Shown in pieces: positions 1-5,716 of a stretch of 11,369 nt of DNA; position 1 is the first letter of the stretch, and every line of letters starts with the position of its first letter. This DNA comes from Trueperella sp. (GTDB taxonomy: Bacteria > Actinomycetota > Actinomycetes > Actinomycetales > Actinomycetaceae), in NCBI GenBank assembly GCA_012727825.1, contig JAAYGH010000165.1:1-11369 (forward strand), read 5' to 3'. Below the pieces are notes generated by a model, which did no database searches, was not told where the DNA came from, and saw only the letters and a list, made by a program, of their open reading frames with translations. Made by a program: the position numbers and the translations under genes.

Positions 1-1469
1 CGCGTGAGGTGACCACCGCCGCTAGTAATGCCACAGAACACGTGAACCCACAAGAGATCAACCTTGCAGTTGATCTCGAGGAAACCTTTGCCGGACTGAC
101 TGGTTTTTCTCTTCACCCGAAGAAGATGTGGGCGCACGTGTCTGGTGGTTCGAACATTGATGCGGTGTTGACTGCGGATGCCACAGCAGTAGCGACCGAA
201 GTGGACCGACTTGCCGATGCGTTCGCGCAAGAACCAACCGATGCCAGCCTGACCATCAACGACGCCAACGTTAGCGTCCAGCCAGCAGAGGAAGGACTGA
301 GCATCGTCAAGGAAGAGTCGACATCCGTGATCGTTGACGAATGGCTCGCCGGCGACGCCCCGATCCAACTCCCCACCGCCACTGTTGATCCAGCGATCAG
401 CACCGACGAGCTCGACACCTTCGTCGCGGACACCATTGATCCGCTTCTATCGGGTCCAATTTCGATCACAATCAAGGAGGTCATGGTCGAGCTCGAACCG
501 TCCCAGACCGGTTCCTTGCTGTCTTTCACGAACGAGGGCGGCACACCCGAGTTGAGTGTGGACGAGGACGGCCTCGAAACCATTGTCCACGAGCGCGCGG
601 GCGAGGTGCTCGGCACCTCCACCGACGCGGTGATCACAATCAGTGGCGGAGCCCCGGTTCTCACGCCATCAGAGAACGGCGAGTCCCTCGATATTGACCA
701 AATTTCCTCGGCGCTCCTCGACATTTCGGATGGAACTGACCGCACCGTCGTCGCTGACATTGTTGTGGACGAACCCGAGTTCACCACGGAAGACGCGGAA
801 GCCATGGGGATCACGGAGGTCGTCTCTTCGATCTCCACACCGCTCACGGCCGATTCCGTCCGCACCACGAACCTCGTGGTCGGTTCCTCGAAAGTCACGA
901 ACGTCCTCATCAAGCCGGGCGAGCAGTTCAACCTTGGTGACCAGCTGGGGCCCGTCGACGCCGAACACGGCTTCGTCTCATCCGGCGTCGTGACAAATGG
1001 ATTCAACTCCACGGCAATGGGCGGTGGTCTTTCCCAGCTATCCACCAACACGTTCAACATCGGCTACCGGGCTGGCATGACTGACGTGTTCCACCAGCCG
1101 CACTCGAAGTACTTCCCTCGATACCCCGCCGGCCTCGAAGCTACCATTTGGGGCGAACAGGTTCCGATGATCTGGGAGAACAACACCCCGTATGGCGTGA
1201 TGGTTGAATCTTGGGTAGCCGGTGGCGAGGTGCATACGCGCCTGTGGTCCACGAAGTATTGGGATGTCGAGGTGTGGCAGTCCGAGCGCTTTGGTTATAG
1301 GAATCCCGAAACGCGTGTGAATACCGCCGCCGATTGCGTGCCCTCAGGAGCCGGAGGCGCTGGCTTCTCGATCACAGTTGGGCGCAACGTTTCGCTCAAC
1401 GGAGAGCTTCAGGACGAAGACCAGTACACTTGGACTTATGAACCGGTCCACGCTGTGACATGCGGATAG
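1..1469 (+). CDS. VanW-family envelope protein with three N-terminal repeats (5' end outside window)
   Basis: The frame is open from the left edge, so the GTG at position 9 is probably internal and an N-terminal signal or membrane anchor is missing. Numbering below is from that GTG (486 residues visible). Residues about 285-425 look like a VanW domain: PGEQFNLGDQLGP, a GGG motif at 338-340 and the HSKYFPRYPAGLEATI segment, followed by ENNTPYGV. The Cys often seen after GGG is Ser342 here. Before it lie three similar strand-rich units, starting near residues 79, 150 and 206. Each has the pattern I-T-I-x(6-9)-L/V-x-P-x(3)-G, typical of the putative peptidoglycan-binding domain (PF12229 type) that often precedes VanW. 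Two late cysteines (443 and 485) could form a disulfide, which fits an extracytoplasmic protein. VanW's biochemical role is not established; the name comes from vancomycin-resistance clusters, but nothing here indicates resistance. A link to the cell wall is inference from domain architecture. Confidence 0.85.
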   Translation, partial: REVTTAASNATEHVNPQEINLAVDLEETFAGLTGFSLHPKKMWAHVSGGSNIDAVLTADATAVATEVDRLADAFAQEPTDASLTINDANVSVQPAEEGLSIVKEESTSVIVDEWLAGDAPIQLPTATVDPAISTDELDTFVADTIDPLLSGPISITIKEVMVELEPSQTGSLLSFTNEGGTPELSVDEDGLETIVHERAGEVLGTSTDAVITISGGAPVLTPSENGESLDIDQISSALLDISDGTDRTVVADIVVDEPEFTTEDAEAMGITEVVSSISTPLTADSVRTTNLVVGSSKVTNVLIKPGEQFNLGDQLGPVDAEHGFVSSGVVTNGFNSTAMGGGLSQLSTNTFNIGYRAGMTDVFHQPHSKYFPRYPAGLEATIWGEQVPMIWENNTPYGVMVESWVAGGEVHTRLWSTKYWDVEVWQSERFGYRNPETRVNTAADCVPSGAGGAGFSITVGRNVSLNGELQDEDQYTWTYEPVHAVTCG

Positions 1470-1512
1470 GATAGATTTGGATTTATACTAGATTTATCCG
1501 TGTAAATTAAAA
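1466..1512 (+). promoter_or_regulatory. AT-rich candidate promoter region of fdxA-dapC
   Basis: The 72-bp gap between the VanW gene and fdxA is much more AT-rich than its surroundings. It contains TATACT at 1484-1489, a good -10 match, 53 nt before the fdxA ATG. A second weak candidate is TAAATT at 1503-1508. No -35 at 16-18 bp from TATACT is convincing; GTGACA at 1455-1460 is a good hexamer but 23 bp away. The pentamer GATTT occurs three times (1474, 1480, 1491). No rho-independent terminator is seen after the VanW gene, so read-through into fdxA is also possible. Confidence 0.35.
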
Positions 1513-1530
1513 CCGGTTGTGACTATGGAA

Positions 1531-1535
1531 AGAGG
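1531..1535 (+). promoter_or_regulatory. Ribosome binding site of fdxA
   Basis: AGAGG sits 6 nt before the ATG at 1542. This decides the start in favour of that ATG over the in-frame TTG at 1536, which lies directly after the site. Confidence 0.75.
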
Positions 1536-1541
1536 TTGACC

Positions 1542-1865
1542 ATGACCTACGTTATCGCGCTACCGTGTGTTGACATTAAGGACGCCGCCTGCGTCGACGA
1601 GTGCCCCGTCGACTGCATTTACGAAGGCGATCGCATGCTGTATATCCATCCCGATGAGTGCGTGGATTGCGGTGCTTGCGAACCGGTCTGCCCGGTCGAA
1701 GCCATCTACTACGAGGACGACACCCCAGAGGAGTGGTCCGAATTTTACAAGGTGAACGTCGAGTTCTTCGACGATCTCGGTTCGCCTGGGGGCGCCGCCA
1801 AGATGGGGCCAATTGCGAAGGATCACCCCATTGTTGCCGCCCTTCCGCAAGGCATTAACGACTAG
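1542..1865 (+). CDS. fdxA: Seven-iron ferredoxin FdxA/FdxC type
   Basis: A 107-residue low-potential electron carrier of the cytoplasm. The cysteines fit the 7Fe ferredoxin pattern known from Azotobacter FdI and mycobacterial FdxA/FdxC. C9, C17 and C50 would hold a [3Fe-4S] cluster, and C21, C40, C43 and C46 a [4Fe-4S] cluster. C25 is the extra cysteine usual in the family. Position 12, a second cysteine in Azotobacter FdI, is Ile here, which does not affect the ligand set. DECVDCGACEPVCPVEAIYY is a near-perfect family signature, and the acidic C-terminal half (EWSEFYKVNVEFFDDLGSP) is typical of actinobacterial members. The ATG at 1542 gives the canonical MTYVI start and a good ribosome binding site. 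dapC starts 2 nt after the stop, so the two are almost surely cotranscribed; the same gene pair is known from mycobacteria (Rv1177-Rv1178 region). The redox partner cannot be told from the sequence. Confidence 0.95.
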   Translation: MTYVIALPCVDIKDAACVDECPVDCIYEGDRMLYIHPDECVDCGACEPVCPVEAIYYEDDTPEEWSEFYKVNVEFFDDLGSPGGAAKMGPIAKDHPIVAALPQGIND

Positions 1866-1867
1866 CT

Positions 1868-3013
1868 GTGGGTTTCTACGTTGATTCGCTGCCCGATTTT
1901 CCGTGGGACACACTTGTTCCCGCTCGGAATCGGGCAGCACAGTATCCGGGCGGCGTGTGTGATCTGACGATCGGCACGCCTGTCGACGACACGCCCGCCG
2001 TCGCGCAACGCGCACTTGCCGAGGCCTCGAACGCGCACGGTTATCCCGTGGTTGTAGGTACGGCTGATCTGCAGGCCGCAATTTCGAACTGGATGGCACG
2101 CCGCCGAGGAATCACCTCGAGCGTGGCAATTTTGCCCACGATCGGCTCGAAAGAAATGGTTGGGTTGCTGCCTTCGCTCATGGGATATGGGCCCGGAGCG
2201 CGAATTGGCTTTCCCAACGTGGCGTATCCGACGTACGACGTCGGTGCGCGGCTGGCAGGCGCGGAGCCAGTTGTGATCGACACCGACGCCGATCCAGCCA
2301 GTTGGCCGACGGACCTTGACCTGCTCTGGCTCAATTCGCCCGGTAACCCAAACGGGCATGTGCTTGGGCGCGAACAGTTACGCTCGATCGTGGCATGGGC
2401 CCGGCGCAATGGCGTGGTTGTGGCCTCGGATGAGTGCTACGCCGAGCTGTGCTGGGAGGGTAGTGAATCACCGTCGATTATTGCCGACGACGTGTGCGAC
2501 GGCGACGTGAGTGGCCTGCTCATGGTCTACTCGTTATCTAAGCAGTCGAACATGGCCGGCTATCGTGCGGCCTGGCTCGCCGGAGATCCAGAGATCATCA
2601 CGCCGATGATCGAGCTTCGCAAGCACCTGGGATTCATGATGCCCGGTCCGGTTCAGCACGCGATGTCCGTGGCGCTTGCCGACGACGATCACGTTGCCGC
2701 CCAGCGTGACATCTATGAAGCTCGCCGAGTGAAGCTGCTCGGTGCGCTTGAGGCTGCCGAACTCACGAACGATCCCGATTCCGTTGCGGGTTTGTACCTG
2801 TGGGTGACATCCGAAGGGGCGTCGTCTTGGGATATTGTCAACGCGTGTGCGGAGCTTGGGATCGTCGTCGCACCCGGCACGTTTTACGGTGAAGCTGGCA
2901 ATGGTTCAGTGCGAATGTCGCTCACTGCGCACGATTCTGCGATAGACCAAGCATGCGAGCGGTTGGCATTTTTGCCTGAGGTTTTGAAAAGAACCCTGCA
3001 CGGAATATCTTGA
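1868..3013 (+). CDS. dapC: Succinyldiaminopimelate transaminase (PLP aminotransferase)
   Basis: A 381-residue fold-type I aminotransferase. As DapC it would transfer an amino group from glutamate to N-succinyl-2-amino-6-oxopimelate, in the succinylase route to meso-diaminopimelate and lysine. Key residues visible: N156/N160 in NSPGNPNG, D188 and Y191 in ASDECYAEL (cofactor ring and phenolate contacts), K225 in YSLSKQSNMAGYR (Schiff base), R233, and R349 in GNGSVRMSLT (carboxylate binding). The N-terminus LPDFPWDTLVPAR and the GTPVDDTP segment are characteristic of actinobacterial DapC rather than of aspartate or kynurenine aminotransferases. Placement directly behind fdxA supports the call. 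The start is GTG at 1868, 2 nt after the fdxA stop. No strong ribosome binding site is seen (only AAGG about 15 nt away), so translational coupling to fdxA is likely. Substrate identity rests on family and context. Confidence 0.88.
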   Translation: MGFYVDSLPDFPWDTLVPARNRAAQYPGGVCDLTIGTPVDDTPAVAQRALAEASNAHGYPVVVGTADLQAAISNWMARRRGITSSVAILPTIGSKEMVGLLPSLMGYGPGARIGFPNVAYPTYDVGARLAGAEPVVIDTDADPASWPTDLDLLWLNSPGNPNGHVLGREQLRSIVAWARRNGVVVASDECYAELCWEGSESPSIIADDVCDGDVSGLLMVYSLSKQSNMAGYRAAWLAGDPEIITPMIELRKHLGFMMPGPVQHAMSVALADDDHVAAQRDIYEARRVKLLGALEAAELTNDPDSVAGLYLWVTSEGASSWDIVNACAELGIVVAPGTFYGEAGNGSVRMSLTAHDSAIDQACERLAFLPEVLKRTLHGIS

Positions 3014-3051
3014 CTTTAAGATAGTTAAACCGGGCCTAACTCAGGTAGTGT
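3010..3051 (+). promoter_or_regulatory. Candidate gltA promoter region
   Basis: The AT-rich stretch after dapC contains TTGACT at 3010-3015, overlapping the dapC stop, and TAGTGT at 3046-3051, a TAnnnT-type -10 as common in actinobacteria. These two are 30 bp apart and do not form one promoter. A TAACTC (3037-3042) lies 21 bp from TTGACT. The region is a likely promoter location, but the exact elements are uncertain. No terminator is seen after dapC. Confidence 0.3.
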
Positions 3052-3070
3052 GACCTGTGATGCACCTCCG

Positions 3071-3086
3071 CCCCGGCATGCCGGGG
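3071..3086. repeat. Perfect 16-bp palindrome in the gltA leader
   Basis: CCCCGGCATGCCGGGG is identical to its own reverse complement. It lies 11 nt before the gltA ribosome binding site and is not followed by a T-run, so it is not a standard intrinsic terminator. It could be an operator for a dimeric regulator, or a GC-rich hairpin in the 5' leader of the mRNA. Only the symmetry is observed. Confidence 0.8.
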
Positions 3087-3097
3087 GCAACCATCAC

Positions 3098-3104
3098 AAA
3101 GGAG
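3098..3104 (+). promoter_or_regulatory. Ribosome binding site of gltA
   Basis: AAAGGAG lies 5 nt before ATG 3110. It fixes the start there and rules out the in-frame GTG at 3050, which has no such site and would add 20 non-family residues. Confidence 0.85.
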
Positions 3105-3109
3105 ACTTT

Positions 3110-4441
3110 ATGTCTAATAGTGCGCAGTTGATCATTGACGGCAAGGAGCTCGAACTCGAGCGTGTCAAGGCCGTTGAAGGTAACGACGGCTTTAAGATCA
3201 ACCAGTTGCTGGGCGAAACCGGCACCACGACTCTCGATCCGGGATACACGAACACGGCGTCGTGCGAATCCGAGATCACTTACATTGACGGCGGCGCAGG
3301 TATCTTGCGTTACCGCGGCTACCCAATCGAGCAGCTGGCGGAAAAGAGTTCGTTCCTCGAAGTTGCTTACCTGCTCATTTACGGCGAGTTGCCGGATGCG
3401 GCATCGCTCGCGGCGTTTACTCGTCGCATCAAGAAACACACCCTCTTGCACGAGGATTTCCGTAGCTTCTTCACGGCGTTCCCATCATCGGGCCACCCGA
3501 TGTCGATCCTCCAGGCCGGCATTGCTGGTCTGGGTACGTACTATGAGGACACGCTCGATCCGCTTGACGCGGAGCAGCGCGACGTGGCGTCGGTGCTCCT
3601 CATGGCCAAGGTACCGACGATGATCGCGTTCATCTCGAAGCGCGCAACAGGTTTGCCGCTCCTGTACCCGGATTCAACCAAGTCATACACCGAGGACTTC
3701 CTGCGTATGACGTTCGGTCTGCCGTATCAGACACACGATGTGGATCCGACAATCGTCAATGCTCTCGACAAGCTGCTGATCCTGCACGCCGATCATGAAC
3801 AGAACTGTTCCACCTCCACGGTGCGACTCGTCGGTTCTTCGCAGGCATCGATCTATGCATCCGTAGCCGCGGGCGTTGGCGCACTTTCCGGCCCACTGCA
3901 TGGCGGCGCAAACGAGGCAGTGCTCGTGATGCTCGACAACCTCCGCGAGTCCGGCACCAAGGTCAAGGATTTCGTCCAGCAGGTCAAGGATAAGAAGAAC
4001 GACGTCAAGCTCATGGGCTTTGGCCACCGCGTCTACAAGTCCTATGATCCACGTGCGAAGATCGTCAAGGGCCTTGCTGACGACATCCTCGGCCGGCTTA
4101 AGGGCGACACCGAGATGTTCGATATGGCAATGGAGCTCGAACAAGCGGCTCTTGAAGACAGCTACTTCGTGGAGCGGAACCTCTATCCGAACGTCGATTT
4201 CTACACCGGCCTCCTGTATAAGAGTATGGGCTTCCCAACGAAGATGTTCACGCCACTGTTCGCACTTGGGCGTCTGCCCGGTTGGATTGCACAGTACCGC
4301 GAGCTCGTCCTCGACCCGAACCAGAAAATCGGCCGTCCGCGTCAGATCTATGTCGGTTCGCCCGAACGTGAGTGGATCACGATGTCCGAGCGCACGAAGC
4401 AGAACCGCGAGTTCGAAGACGACCTCGACTTTGTCGTCTAG
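3110..4441 (+). CDS. gltA: Citrate synthase (type II)
   Basis: A 443-residue cytoplasmic enzyme condensing acetyl-CoA with oxaloacetate to citrate, the entry step of the TCA cycle. The catalytic triad is visible: H264 in GPLHGGANE, H306 in MGFGHRVYK and D363 in NVDFYTG. HADHEQNCSTSTVRLVGSS (from residue 226) and the early segment IDGGAGILRYRGYPIEQLA (from about residue 60) are signatures of the longer, usually hexameric type II citrate synthases, and the length fits. The shorter 2-methylcitrate synthases (about 370-390 residues) are less likely, although promiscuity cannot be excluded. The gene is monocistronic by layout: its own leader with a palindrome and a strong ribosome binding site upstream, a strong terminator downstream and a minus-strand gene beyond. 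A regulated leader would fit its metabolic role. Confidence 0.97.
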   Translation: MSNSAQLIIDGKELELERVKAVEGNDGFKINQLLGETGTTTLDPGYTNTASCESEITYIDGGAGILRYRGYPIEQLAEKSSFLEVAYLLIYGELPDAASLAAFTRRIKKHTLLHEDFRSFFTAFPSSGHPMSILQAGIAGLGTYYEDTLDPLDAEQRDVASVLLMAKVPTMIAFISKRATGLPLLYPDSTKSYTEDFLRMTFGLPYQTHDVDPTIVNALDKLLILHADHEQNCSTSTVRLVGSSQASIYASVAAGVGALSGPLHGGANEAVLVMLDNLRESGTKVKDFVQQVKDKKNDVKLMGFGHRVYKSYDPRAKIVKGLADDILGRLKGDTEMFDMAMELEQAALEDSYFVERNLYPNVDFYTGLLYKSMGFPTKMFTPLFALGRLPGWIAQYRELVLDPNQKIGRPRQIYVGSPEREWITMSERTKQNREFEDDLDFVV

Positions 4442-4459
4442 TCGTCGTACTTAGAGACT

Positions 4460-4495
4460 CTGTGGCCCGAGCACATGCTCGGGCCACAGTTTTTT
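4460..4495 (+). terminator. Strong rho-independent terminator of gltA
   Basis: The 14-bp perfect stem CTGTGGCCCGAGCA (4460-4473) pairs with TGCTCGGGCCACAG (4476-4489). The formal loop is 2 nt, so the innermost pairs probably open in RNA. The stem is followed by six T residues (4490-4495), 18 nt after the gltA stop. No T-run follows on the opposite strand, so it acts mainly on plus-strand transcription. Confidence 0.95.
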
Positions 4496-4521
4496 GGTCA
4501 ACGACGAGGTGGTTACCCGCG

Positions 4522-5100
4522 TCAATCGACCTGTTTGTCGATGAGCGCACGGAGCGTGGGGAGTGCAGCGCGGAAGGGCTCCATGAGGTCGAGGGATGCG
4601 ACCTCACTGATGGGCACCCACCTCAAGTCTTCTGATTCGTCGTTGGGTACGAGCTCGACGTTTGGATCGTCGACTTGTGCCACGAAGGTCGTGTACACCC
4701 AGTCAGGGTGCTGCAATACGTGTGAGCCGGTGGGCTCTTTGAGAGCATCGAATCCAGATTCTTCCGTGAATTCACGAACGGCACCTTCCCACGCGGTTTC
4801 ACCGCGGTTGATCGCGCCACCGGGAACCGCCCACGTGCCTCCCCGGTGGGACCACGAGACGCGCAGTTGCAGGAGCACATCAGGTTCTGAGCGCCGAACC
4901 CGATCAGTGCCCTCGGGCCTGCCGCCGTCTCCTGCGGAATCTTCGGTTCGCCAGGCCAGAATGCCAGCTGCTCCAAGAATGCCCCAATGCTTGTTCCCGC
5001 AGGCGCAGTCCACGAACGCCTCGCCGCGGGCGCGGCGTTCGGCGCGGCGCTGGTCACGCTCGGCTAGTTCCTCGGGCGTGAGTTCGCCACTATCGCTCAT
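4522..5100 (-). CDS. NUDIX hydrolase
   Basis: A 192-residue protein with a perfect Nudix box GX5EX7REUXEEXGU at residues 95-117: G95, E101, R109-E110, E113-E114, G116. This motif binds Mg2+/Mn2+ and hydrolyses a nucleoside diphosphate linked to another moiety; the substrate cannot be read from sequence. Before the Nudix fold there is a very charged helix (residues 8-28) and a DCACGNKHWG motif with C32, C34 and H38. Two cysteines are too few for the Zn ribbon of NudC-type NADH pyrophosphatases. The ATG at 5100 was chosen because GGAG lies 7 nt upstream (plus coordinates 5108-5111) and the upstream residues in frame look non-coding; a longer in-frame start at 5304 would overlap maf by about 215 bp. 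The start overlaps the end of maf by 11 bp, so it is the last gene of the DUF885-maf-NUDIX operon. Confidence 0.93.
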   Translation of the reverse strand: MSDSGELTPEELAERDQRRAERRARGEAFVDCACGNKHWGILGAAGILAWRTEDSAGDGGRPEGTDRVRRSEPDVLLQLRVSWSHRGGTWAVPGGAINRGETAWEGAVREFTEESGFDALKEPTGSHVLQHPDWVYTTFVAQVDDPNVELVPNDESEDLRWVPISEVASLDLMEPFRAALPTLRALIDKQVD

Positions 5101-5716
5101 CCCAGAACTCCGTGATCGAGTGCCCGAGATCGGCGAGGAGGGTGCGAAGCAACGGCAGTGAAATCCCGACGACGCCGTGGTGGTCGCCGTCGATTCTTTC
5201 CACGAAAGGCCCGCCGTAGCCATCGATTGTGAACGAGCCCGCAACCACCATCGGTTCTCCCGTGGCGATGTAGGCGGCAATTTCGGCATCGGTGAGCTCG
5301 CCAATATAGACGGTTGTGGTGGACGTCCCGACGCCCATCTGGCCCGTCTTCAGGTCAATGACGCAATGTCCCGTATGGAGGTCGCCAGGATTGCCGCTCA
5401 TTGCGCGCAGGCGCTCGCGAGCGACCTCGGCGGTACGAGGTTTGCCGACCACCTGCCCGTGCATCTCAAGCATGGAGTCGCACCCCACGACGACGGTGGG
5501 TAGGGGATTGCCAGACGCGCGCAGCTCATCTGCAATCGCGCTGGCTTTGGCGGTTGCAAGAAGCTCCACCTGCCCTGCAGCTGTCAGACCGGGGTTGGCC
5601 GCGAGAAGGCCATCCTCATCCAGATCGGCGACTGCGATGTTCGGCGTGATACCCGCGGAAATAAGAGTGGCCTTGCGGGCAGGCGAGGCGGAAGCGAGAA
5701 GGAGCTGCTTAGCCAT
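5090..5716 (-). CDS. maf: Maf-family nucleoside triphosphate pyrophosphatase
   Basis: A 208-residue cytoplasmic enzyme of the Maf/HAM1-like superfamily. Such enzymes hydrolyse dTTP/UTP, CTP or modified nucleotides to monophosphates, with links to house-cleaning and to control of septation. Visible motifs: SASPARK at 9-15 (the SxSPxR nucleotide-binding loop near the N-terminus), VVGCDSML with catalytic-type D80, GKP with K92, LHTGHCV, and the C-terminal AGSFTIDGYGGPFVERIDGDHHGVVG. The length is normal for the family. The GCDS form with SPARK is common in actinobacterial members. The exact base preference is not predictable here. Its ATG overlaps the last codons of the DUF885 gene by 8 bp, and its stop overlaps the NUDIX start by 11 bp, pointing to cotranscription and coupled translation. 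Confidence 0.95.
   Translation of the reverse strand: MAKQLLLASASPARKATLISAGITPNIAVADLDEDGLLAANPGLTAAGQVELLATAKASAIADELRASGNPLPTVVVGCDSMLEMHGQVVGKPRTAEVARERLRAMSGNPGDLHTGHCVIDLKTGQMGVGTSTTTVYIGELTDAEIAAYIATGEPMVVAGSFTIDGYGGPFVERIDGDHHGVVGISLPLLRTLLADLGHSITEFWDER
5108..5111 (-). promoter_or_regulatory. Ribosome binding site of the NUDIX gene
   Basis: On the minus strand GGAG lies 7 nt before ATG 5100, inside the 3' end of maf. It decides the NUDIX start. Confidence 0.7.

Noticed and set aside
113..1060. 315-residue minus-strand open frame opposite the VanW gene
   Set aside because: Its composition is Ser/Val/Thr-rich with no recognisable motif, and it lies wholly antisense to a convincing VanW protein; it is a codon-bias shadow.
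1..1469. VanW protein as evidence of a vancomycin-resistance cluster
   Set aside because: No vanA/B-type ligase, vanH, vanX or linked VanRS-like pair lies beside it; VanW-domain proteins are common in Gram-positive genomes without resistance.
1560..2359. Long minus-strand open frames opposite fdxA and dapC
   Set aside because: They are Arg-rich shadows of two well-supported genes, with no motif or ribosome binding site.
3050..3109. Longer gltA start at GTG 3050
   Set aside because: The 20 extra residues run through the palindrome and the ribosome binding site; AAAGGAG clearly serves ATG 3110.
4475..5161. 228-residue plus-strand open frame after the gltA terminator
   Set aside because: It starts inside the terminator hairpin, is antisense to the NUDIX gene with its perfect Nudix box, and has low-complexity Ser/Arg composition.
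5101..5304. N-terminal extension of the NUDIX protein to a start at 5304
   Set aside because: It would lie entirely inside maf in another frame and add Ser/Arg-rich residues unlike the family, while ATG 5100 has a good ribosome binding site.
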